Source: Campylorhamphus procurvoides
Lineage: Eukaryota > Chordata > Aves > Passeriformes > Dendrocolaptidae
Length of the DNA stretch: 64,000 bases
Assembly (NCBI GenBank): GCA_013396655.1
Contig: WBMV01001019.1
Span: 238,185 to 302,184, forward strand
Direction: 5' to 3'
Position numbers and translations under genes: made by a program. Numbering within the stretch: the first letter of the stretch is position 1; each line of letters opens with the position of its first letter. A model generated the notes under the pieces. The model made no database searches. It was not told where the DNA came from and saw only the letters and a program-made list of their open reading frames with translations. Shown here one piece after another: positions 10,070 to 19,560 of this stretch.

Positions 10070-12974
10070 TGGACTCGTTTACTCTGCAAACTATAACTAT
10101 CTTGAATCAGCAGCCAAACTCGTGCAATATATCTTATAGGGAAGTTAATTACCTGCATGAAGATACAGAAATCCTTGTGCAGCATCATTCCTACTGCCAC
10201 TATACACCGAACAAAAAAAGGTGCAATGTATGATGTTGTGTTGCTCTGTAAGATTTAAATGACATGAGTTTGGGCTGAATGCACCACTCACCAAACATGA
10301 AGCTATGAAGGTGTTAAGCAGATCATGTCATGACTTAGGAAGGACAAACTTTCCTATTTGCTTTTCTTTATAAATAAAGAAAAAGCAACATTTCATGCAT
10401 CTTTAACTCATATGCAGTAAAAACATTATTCCAGTAAAACCAAGGCATTTCTATGTAAAATATGTCTTTACATTTAAAGTAGGAATATTTTTAATTAAAC
10501 ATTTGCCATTTTTGCAAGACGCTTATTATAAGTTATTCATGCCCACTCTAACAGATTTTCAGATCTATTCATTTTATTACCATCTTCTACTCATTCACTT
10601 GGACCCCCCTTGTAAGATTAATGTAACATGGAATTCAAGCAAGAAATCTCAGTTATCTTAAAAATTTATATTATTCTTATAAAATGTGTCCTATTTTTAT
10701 TTTTAAAATTAATTATTCTTATAAAAGTGTTTCATATAAAGCTGTATTTGTTTAAAGCTGGATTCATTTAAATCTGAAGTCCTAGACTTATCTAATTATG
10801 ATAGCTTTTCCTTGGAAGTTGTGTGATGAAGACTGACAAAGATGGTGAAAGATGGCTTCATCTTCCAATAGGCATTAGCAGTGCCACAAGCTGTGCAGAG
10901 TCAGAGTGAAATGGAATTTTCAAAGCTCTACTTGATGCAGAGAAGCAGGAGGATATTGTTCTTCTAGTGGCTGTGAAAAAAAATATAGTTGCTATGTTCA
11001 GGGAACATACTTTTTCTGTTAGCACTTTCCTGTATAGGCACGCAGAGAAGCCTTTCCAGGGTCACTTTTGTTGCTTAGGTAATTTGCTCATTCTTTCCAT
11101 CTTCTCTAGCTCCTCCTCCAGCTAAAAATATAGTTGTCATTAATGGAAAAAGTATTTGTCAACAGAACTAGGTAGCTTCTCCAGTATAAGAACCATTTTC
11201 TACAGTTGTTACTCCAATGATGATTTGGACTAAGAGGGTACACTATAGGGTGTTGTTTATAATAAAAGCATCGAACCTTCATGATATTTGAAGGTAATTA
11301 ATCAGGAAAATTATCTATTTACATGAATCCTTGTGCCCTGTCTTGATTTATTCCAGATGAGTAATAGGACTTATTTTTCCTCAAAAATCTTTCTATGAAG
11401 TATATTAACCAAAAAAAAATTTGAACACCAACTGTTGGTAAATGTTGTCTTTAGACACAGGTCCCAGACAACACTCGTCACTCAGCCTTTCTTGAGTTAT
11501 CCTCCAGTTTTCAGTAATTTCAATAATCCACTCACAATGTCCACTTTCTAACTTGTGCTTCTGTTTGTGGACAGTCAGCTTCATCTTGTTTTCATGTCCC
11601 GGTTCTTCACAGACATCTATTTTTCTCTAGCTTCTGTTTTAATGCTGGAAACTCGTTTCCTATTGCTTGCCTACTTGTCCAAGTCACTCTTTTTGTTGTT
11701 AAGGCCACTCACAGCACTGTATTCTCCAAATTTAAATTTTGACCACAAAGTCACAAGGCCATACCTTTGTGTCAGTCCTTAGTTCTTCCTTTTTTTTTTT
11801 TTTTAAATTTAGTAAAGCTGTTGCATAATTTTGGAGTCATGCTGACTTATAGTGAGGGTAGAAAAGGAAAAATACTTGTTCAGACACACCCCTCCCTGTT
11901 GTAAAGCAGCAAAGGACCACAAGCAGGCCATGTGCCTTCACATTGGTTTTGTAGCAGAACAATTCTGGTCAAATAGGTTATCACTTGCCAACAAAAAGCC
12001 CCAGAACCCACTCCATCGTCACTTAAGTGCCCAAATCACTTAGTGCAGTGATACACTTCTTTCAGCTGTTCGAGGATGAAGAAGTCTACCTCTGTTGATA
12101 CACACAGAGATTTCTTACTTGGGTACAAGAGCAATCTTGCAGTTGTGACCTGGAGACTGGATGTCTCCCCACCTCTGCTTACTCCTCTTTCATCAACCCA
12201 TAAAATTGCAGGTGGAAGCTGCTTTTTTCTTGACAGGAGGGGTTTGTTTCTGAGTTAGCACTCTCAAGAGCTGATCTGTAAGGAAGAATTCTAGTAGCCA
12301 AGAAGAGCTGGCAGACACAGCAAAGAATGGAAAACAGAGCTGACTTCTAGGCTGGTGCCAAACACACCTCGTCTCCTTTCCATTCCATTCCCAGGTTTTG
12401 CCTTTGCTGATAGACTATGCAAATGTTTCACAAAATTGCTTCTCGAGCTGTTACAGGTACAAACTGTCTAGATATGTAGATACTACAGTATCTAATAGTA
12501 TGCTATCAATCTTTTATAGTGAGGGAATACATAAATTATAAACAAATATGTCCTTTGGTCTAGTGGAACAGCATAATGATCAAAGATACACAATAGAAAT
12601 GTATTTGCTTCTACAGTAAGCTTTATTCCCTCAGTGCTCAGTCTGTAGTGATGGACAGGCAGTGAGCTGTCAGTTTTTGTTCTGTCTGTCACACTACACT
12701 TACCTCCTGTTGTTTTAAGTAATCAATACGGGGGCTGAAATCACCTACCACTACCTCTGCTACCTACTATTTTGTCCACTCATAAATTATGAATCCCTGC
12801 ACAACATCAAGTCTACAATTTCGATTGCATTTGCTAATCATTGATCAATAATTCAAGAACCTCTTCTTCTTCAAGGGTCCCTAGTTTCCTGGAACATATG
12901 GCATAAGGCTGACAGTATTCACAAAATTATTTCCTTATCACAAAAAGTAACCAGGGAAAACAAGTTGTTGGAAG
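10070..12974. other. Non-coding AT-rich stretch, nothing recognised
   Basis: No gene, RNA gene or identifiable transposon was found. A run of T residues lies near 11791-11804. Open frames are no longer than about 75 codons and show no domain. Confidence 0.55.
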
Positions 12975-13073
12975 TTTTTCTTTTCTTTCTTTCCTTCCTT
13001 CCTTCTTTCTTTCTTTCTTTCTTTCTCTTTCTTTCTTTCTTTCGCTTTCTTTCTTTCTTTCTTTCTTTCTTTT

Positions 13074-13145
<72 letters not shown>

Positions 13146-14017
13146 TCCTTCTTTCCTTCTTTCTTTCCTTCTTTCTTTCTCATTCTTTCTTTCCTTTTCT
13201 TTCCTTCTTTCTTTCCTTTTTTCTTTCCTTCTTCCTTTCCTTCTTTCTTTCCTTCTTTCTTTCTCATTCTTTCTTTCCTTTTCTTTCCTTCTTTCTTTCC
13301 TTTTTTCTTTCCTTCTTCCTTTCCTTCTTTCTTTCCTTCTTTCTTTCTCATTCTTTCTTTCCTTTTCTTTCCTTCTTTCTTTCCTTTTTTCTTTCCTTCT
13401 TCCTTTCCTTCTTTCTTTCCTTCTTTCTTTCTCATTCTTTCTTTCCTTTTCTTTCCTTCTTTCTTTCCTTTTTTCTTTCCTTCTTCCTTTCCTTCTTTCT
13501 TTCCTTCTTTCTTTCTCATTCTTTCTTTCCTTTTCTTTCCTTCTTTCTTTCCTTTTTTCTTTCCTTCTTCCTTTCCTTCTTTCTTTCCTTCTTTCTTTCT
13601 CATTCTTTCTTTCCTTTTCTTTCCTTCTTTCTTTCCTTTTTTCTTTCCTTCTTCCTTTCCTTCTTTCTTTCCTTCTTTCTTTCTCATTCTTTCTTTCCTT
13701 TTCTTTCCTTCTTTCTTTCCTTTTTTCTTTCCTTCTTCCTTTCCTTCTTTCTTTCCTTCTTTCTTTCTCATTCTTTCTTTCCTTTTCTTTCCTTCTTTCT
13801 TTCCTTTTTTCTTTCCTTCTTCCTTTCCTTCTTTCTTTCCTTCTTTCTTTCTCATTCTTTCTTTCCTTTTCTTTCCTTCTTTCTTTCCTTTTTTCTTTCC
13901 TTCTTCCTTTCCTTCTTTCTTTCCTTCTTCCTTTCTTTCTCTTCCTTTCTTTCTCTCTCTCTCTCTTCCTTTCTCTTTCTCCTCCTTTCTTTCTTTTCTT
14001 TCCTCCCTTCCCTTCCC
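12975..14017 (+). repeat. ~1-kb polypyrimidine (CTTT)n satellite-like array
   Basis: 1,043 bases with only ten purines: one G at 13044 and nine A residues. The left part (about 12975-13180) is a nearly pure (TTTC)n microsatellite. The middle (13181-13936) is organised into nine 84-bp units. The right end degrades through CT repeats and runs into three copies of ccttcccaaa (14011-14040). Because 84 is divisible by three, all three pairs of frames stay open. This gives spurious frames of about 385 and 363 codons on the minus strand (Lys/Arg/Glu) and 369 on the plus strand (Phe/Leu/Ser). Pure polypurine-polypyrimidine DNA of this length can form intramolecular triplex (H-DNA) and may stall polymerases. 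Confidence 0.97.
13181..13936 (+). repeat. Nine tandem 84-bp higher-order repeat units
   Basis: Each unit starts with the marker cattc, found at 13181, 13265, 13349, 13433, 13517, 13601, 13685, 13769 and 13853, exactly 84 bp apart. The first two units were compared base by base and match completely. The rest repeat identically in the laid-out sequence, so units 1-8 appear identical. The ninth diverges in its last 15 or so bases. Each unit is 21 tetranucleotides long and contains an internal tttttt run and cttcc variants that make it distinct from plain (CTTT)n. It is thus a minisatellite grown inside a microsatellite. Such uniformity implies recent expansion or gene conversion, though assembly artefact is an alternative. 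Confidence 0.96.
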
Positions 14018-16771
14018 AAACCTTCCCAAACCTTCCCAAATCTTCCCTTCGCTTTCTTGTCCCCAAGGGCCTGACTTTGTACATTTTTTGTTGTTATTTC
14101 CTCATGTTGCTGCAGTTAATGATTGCACAAGAACTTGAATGCAGTAGCTTCCAGGATTATTTTCAGCTTCATACCTTGGGAAGACATACCACTCATCATC
14201 CAGTCTGGCTATTTCAGTTTTACAATTATAATGATAGCTCTGCTTACTTTTACTGGAACTGGATTATATTTCTCTTTTCCAGAAGGCAAATATTTCATAT
14301 TTATGCTGTGGTGCTTATTTGCTATAAAAGATCATGAAAATGAGATAAAAAAGAATCTTTACTGGGTGTTCCTGTAAATACATAATGAACAGTGAGCAAT
14401 AGAGTCTTTCACAAGTGAATCTGAAGTCCTTAACCATTACAAGATAGTCACAGAACGCCTGCTGCAGTGTTTCTTTCTCCAAGATTGTTTTATTAGCTAT
14501 TTTGCTGCTAGAGCAGGACCATGAATAATAAATATTGTCACATAGAACAGTTCTGATTACTACTCCATGGAAACGTTTTCAATGGCCACATCATGAAAAT
14601 ATCTACAAAAGATTACTTGAATTGACATGAATTATCTCTGTGGCTTAAAGAAGTGAGAAGTTCAGGCATGTTAGTGTATTTGACTACTTTCATGACTATC
14701 CTAAAAAAGCTCTTACGTTTCTCAAACTTTTTCAGTCCATTTTCCTTTTCATTTTAAAAGAGACATAAAAAAGATTATTTTCCTTGTGTTATATAATAGC
14801 CTCATTTCATAAAATAAACTTCTTTATTTTATTATATTTAATTGGTTAAGAATTTAAAATAAGTAAATGTAACAACTATGACAATGTCATCTGTTTTTTA
14901 GAGAAGATTTAATACATTATCTATAATTATATATTTATCTATACCTCTATTTCCTGTAGCTACATGTAACAAGTAAGTAAAAAAAGAAAAGCAACCCAGC
15001 ACTGGGGATTTAAATACTTGCTTTGAAACTCATAATAAATTCATTAACATGATCACTATGTTTTTCCAGGAAACAAGACACTGGATGCTTATCTTGAGAT
15101 TTAGCAGACACAGACATAGTTAATATCAGACTGACCACCAGTTTTATTCTTGTGTCAGATGCTTACTGGACATTTGAAGGTGTTACCTTGCAAGGTGTTT
15201 TACAAGAAACATCAATCATCAAAAAGTTATGCCTTTGCTGCCTAGTAAAGCTTGTATTAAAACAGTATTAAGAGTAATCTTTCATGTTAAAAGAAAATAA
15301 AAACTCTACTTTCTTCAAAGTTTAATTTTAATTTCAAATATTATAACCAGCTTTTGAAACTAGTATTCCTGATACCTTGGGGTCTGATTTTTTTTTCCTT
15401 TTCAAATTTAATTTAAATGTCCAAATTATAATTCTTCACAGAATCAGTTTTATCAATAATTATATGGGTTATATATAATATATTATATATCAGTTTTATC
15501 TATAATTATATATCATACTCAGGATGGCCAGAATTTGTGTTACATTGTCCTCCTTGATGCCTACCACTAAGAAGTTAAAATCAAAGGGGCTTCTAGATGG
15601 CAAGGTGCTTTTATTTCTGGGTTTGGCATCTTTGGGGCTGTCTGAGTAACAGCAAGAAGGAATTTCTACCCTACATTATATTCATGTGCAGTTTTATCAT
15701 GCATGGACACATGAACTTAGCAGTCAGAAGAACAGAGGGGAAGAGATCAGGAAGAATGACAATAAGGTGATGCAAGTGCATAGGGTAAGAACTTTCCTAC
15801 ACAAATAACTTTGAAAATGTCTTGACTAGACCAAATTATTGGATTGGAAAAGAAGGTTTACCAGACATCTTGTTACAATCACTCCAGATTTTTCACTATT
15901 TTTCCTTTTCTACATGAGAAATTACTTTTTCCTAATTGCAGTTCATTTATTTGCATGGCTTTCTTATTAGAACTTTGGCCAAAAAAACCCATTCAAGGAC
16001 AGAGTACATGATGATATTCCTTGTGTAGAGACTATGGATGGAAACTACCATTCTATATTTTTCAAGATTCTATGCCATCTCTTTTCCAAGCAACATTAAG
16101 ACTTCCTGAAGTTCATATAATTACTTTAGATAATGGAGATTTTGAAATAATTATGGTTTTGAGAATAATTCTTAAAATCACCAGAGATCTAGTAACATAG
16201 GAAGACTTCTTTTTACCTTTTTTAATTATGATTTGGATATTTTAGAAGAAATAAAACACTGAGGTTTGTTTTAACAGTGAAACTAAATTATGTTGAAATC
16301 AAAATATTCAATAAAAACCTAAATCAAAAGATGTCAACAATATTTTGGGGAAGATGTTCCAAACAGACTAGAATTATTTTCTGAAAACTGATAATTAAGA
16401 CATTCAAGTTATAAATCAAACTCCATACATAAAAAAATTGAAATCTCTTAAAGTTCTACTTTCAAGTGCAAACTTTAATCTTTGCCATATTACATCTCCT
16501 ACAGGCCCTCTTTTCTCTGTCGTTCCTCTGTCAATTTGGATCAGTCATGCCCAAATAATTTTTGTGCAATAGACATTTTGTATTTCTGGTAGTAAACTCC
16601 ACCCTTTTCTAACATATTTCAGAGTTTGTGGTATTAGTGGTGGAATACGTCTGCCACAGAGCACAGCTGGAAGGTTGGCCAGCTTGTAGCAAAGACAAAA
16701 ATACTTGACAAAAATAAGTATAAAAACCTGTTCTTGGTTTGTCTTGCTTGTTCCTTAACAAGAGGGAAAGG
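14018..16771. other. Non-coding AT-rich stretch with one AT palindrome
   Basis: No gene was recognised. At 15471-15490 lies a perfect 20-bp AT palindrome (ATATATAATA and its reverse complement), flanked by two copies of cagttttatc.ataattata at 15445 and 15491 (46 bp apart). This looks like a small local duplication with cruciform potential. Confidence 0.55.
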
Positions 16772-16948
16772 TTTTTACAGTGAGGGTGGCTGACCAAGGA
16801 GGTTGTGGAGTCACCATCCTTAGAGATATTCGAATTCTTCCTTTAGCTGAACCTGGGCAATTGGTTGTAGGTGGCTTTGCTAGAGCAAAGAAGTTGGATC
16901 AGATGACTTCCAGTAGTTCCTTCCCTTCCCAGCCGTTCCATGATTCCA
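16772..16948 (+). mobile_element. Decayed CR1 LINE 3'-end fragment
   Basis: An old CR1 copy. It keeps the cagtgagggtg block, ggaggttgtggagtcaccat, an agagatattcgaa block, a ttggatcagatgacttcc segment equivalent to the usual ttggactagatgatctcc, and a ccgttccatgattcc tail. The gcactggaacaggctgccca block normally found before the gaggttgtgg motif is missing, so there is an internal deletion. It is far more diverged than the copies at 7861 and 42222. Confidence 0.8.
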
Positions 16949-17589
16949 AATCTGTGCTCCTCTCTCCTCAAAGATAATAAAATGGTATTAGCACTATCTA
17001 ATAAAGCTATGTCACAATCAAATTTCTGACACATTTTTGATAACAGCAAACAATTTTTATGAAATCCAAATTTGTTCAGATCTGAGATTATAAATTCCAA
17101 AAGCTGCAACTGATTTTGTGAATGTAAGAACATCATTTAGTAAAGCAATGATTTTTTTAAGTTATAAGATGTCATTACTGTACATGATTACAAGATGTGT
17201 ACAGTTGAATAACAATTCTGATATAACTGGTGTCAGAGGCCATACTGATCATAGCAAGTTGAATAACTTCCGTAACTGAAAAGAGCAGGAATTCACTTAA
17301 CAACCATTCTGATTTTTTTCAGTCTCTTCCTTTTCTCTCATAGAGAAAAATGTTTTAATGGCTATCACGGGAAAGTACAGACAGGAAAGCTAAGTATGAA
17401 ATGCAAGTTGAAATTACATTACAGAAAGGAAGAGCCTCATGTACTAATTTAAGCCAGTGTTCAATTGATGGGAGCTAATGAACTACAAAAGCTCTGACAT
17501 CTTTTGCAGCACACAACTCAGTGTAAACTAATCAACATTAAGTCAATATAATCTAACCCTTCGTTGTTCATTGATTTTTTTTTTTGCAG
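16949..17589. other. Non-coding stretch upstream of candidate exon
   Basis: Nothing was recognised except that it ends in a pyrimidine tract with an 11-T run (17575-17585) followed by GCAG, a good splice-acceptor shape. Confidence 0.45.
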
Positions 17590-17766
17590 GCTACACAGTG
17601 CCAGGCCATGTGAATGGTTCAGAAATATATGTCAGGAAGAGGACAAAGCTGTTACCACAAAGGAAGGCTAAATTAAAATTGGCCATCATGAAAGGAAAAT
17701 GAAAATTATCTCCTGAATCTCTTCATTCTGCCGTTATAAAATGCAAATATTTTTCATCAATGCCAG
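17590..17766 (+). other. Candidate non-coding internal exon
   Basis: 177 bp bounded by strong-looking splice signals: an 11-T polypyrimidine run and GCAG immediately before, and CAG followed by GTAAAA immediately after. All three frames contain stops. The longest starts at the acceptor and runs about 36 codons (basic, Lys/Arg-rich) before a stop near 17699, with no recognised domain. If real it would be a lncRNA/UTR exon or a terminal coding exon. Good splice-site pairs occur by chance at this scale, so this is speculative. Confidence 0.2.
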
Positions 17767-19189
17767 GTAAAAAGAGTCTGACTAGTTCATCCATGCCTAT
17801 CTAACTTTTGTGCATTCCATATGGAACTGTGTAAGCAAATCACTAAAAACTTGGTATGACCAAAGGCTGAGTTTCCTCGTGAAAGGAGATTCACACCAAG
17901 ACTACAAGCTCACTACTCTTCTCATTAAATTTCAAAGGGATTTATGAAGACTTGATTTTAAACTCTGAATCTCTCAGCTGTTTTGAAACAACATTGGAGA
18001 GATCCAGCCTTTCCCACAGAAGCATGGCTTTTTCTTATATCCGTGGATAGGCATGGAGGAATGTCACTAGACAAATAACGATGTTTCATTTCTTCTAAAA
18101 CTGTTTAGGCCTTTTTAGAACAGTACAAACCCCATGTTTTCTCCAAAGTGTGTGGTACACAGAAAACTGTGGAGTTTTCATTGTGGACATGGGAACTACA
18201 AATATGACCTAGCAGTATACCTTTATTTTACTAAGAGAGAAATTCCTTGAACAATTAAATGTTACCATGTTACCCAGTGCCTAGATTAAATGCCTGTCTA
18301 TATTTGTAGAAATAAAAGTAAAATATTACTTTAAAATATAAAACAGCATATAGAACCATTAGTAAATATAATGTTTAGTAAAATTCATTATTGAAAAGTA
18401 ATCATTTACTTGCAAAGATTTTCTACAGTTTTCTGTACTACTACATCTTTTTTCTATCACATTTGCTCTTTCTGTTTGGAAATTTCAGAGGAATGTAAAA
18501 GTGCTAGAGACCTGATCTAAGTGGAATTTGGTGAAAATTATCCTTATGTCTAGTCCAGCACAGCAAGGAGATTCTTGAAACCAAAAGTCTTACCAAGATG
18601 GATTCAGGATCAAATCCCAGTTGCTTTGTTCACAGGTTGTCTCAATGTAGCTAATGGGACAGCTTGTAAGAATACACCAAGCAAGTCTTTGCCTACAGGG
18701 AAGAAATATTTCATATTTCTGTGCTAGGGGAAAAAAAAAAGTCTCTTTGAAGAAGTAGTTTATTAGTTCTCTTACATAAACAATAGATTTCTCTGTATTC
18801 CAGCTTTTGAGTGACTATTTTACTAGAGTATTCACAATACTTCTTGAAGTCCCTTCAGGATCAAATTATGGCAGAATTTATATTTAAAACTTAACTTTTA
18901 TTGTAGAATTTGAAATAGTATCTCTGCTTGCTATGACAAAATTGGGAGGGGATAGCTGAGGAGAAGTGGAATCACATTATGGAAATCTCCCAAATGTCTA
19001 CATAAGACAACGTTATTGAGTTATGAAACTACTAGAACACAAGGAGAAAAAAAATTATGTAACTTCAATCCTAGCTTTTTAGTTTATTGAAATGAAGGGC
19101 CCTCAAATGGTTTAGTTAGGAATTAAGTTAATTGGGTTTGTTGTAAGGTTGGTCTACTTCCTGCTGGAAAGTTTCCCATATTTCCTCAG
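17767..19189. other. Non-coding AT-rich stretch, nothing recognised
   Basis: No gene, transposon or notable repeat was recognised. Open frames are very short. Confidence 0.55.
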
Positions 19190-19560
19190 TATAAGTAGCG
19201 GCTGGACTCCCATGTCACCCTGTTAGCCCAGACTTTAATTAGTTCTGGCATTCGCCTCATAATGATAAATGCTGAGATGATGAATGGAAATGCAAATGAG
19301 TGTGAAGTGGCTCAGCCATCAGTGCTGAATATCATTAATACCTTCCTACTGTTAAATCGATCAATGTCATCCCAGGATCCCTCTGTTCAGCGGGTGCAGA
19401 TGGCTGCCCGCCAGAATGCCTTCCATTATATTGGCAGTGAAAACTTTGTGGGTTTTTCCTCCCCATATGCTTTTATTCATATTTTGCTGAATATTTGTTT
19501 GGCAACTAGAACTCTAATATATTTCCAGCTGAGATGATAACTATTTAGGGTCAATAAGCG
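19190..19560. promoter_or_regulatory. Candidate conserved enhancer-like element
   Basis: This is a compositionally balanced block in AT-rich DNA with clustered developmental transcription-factor motifs. They include a TAATTA homeodomain core at 19236-19241, a perfect octamer ATGCAAAT at 19290-19297 (POU class), an ATTAAT core near 19334-19339, and forkhead-like TTTGTTT at 19494-19500. A 91-codon ATG frame (19262-19537) crosses it, with no recognised domain, no Kozak strength and no flanking splice structure. I read it as non-coding, but a short peptide is the alternative. Conservation is inferred from style only. Confidence 0.35.

Noticed and set aside
12927..14084. Lys/Arg/Glu-rich 385-codon minus-strand protein and Phe/Leu/Ser-rich plus-strand partner
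   Set aside because: Both are translations of the same CTTT/84-bp repeat and exist on both strands at once.
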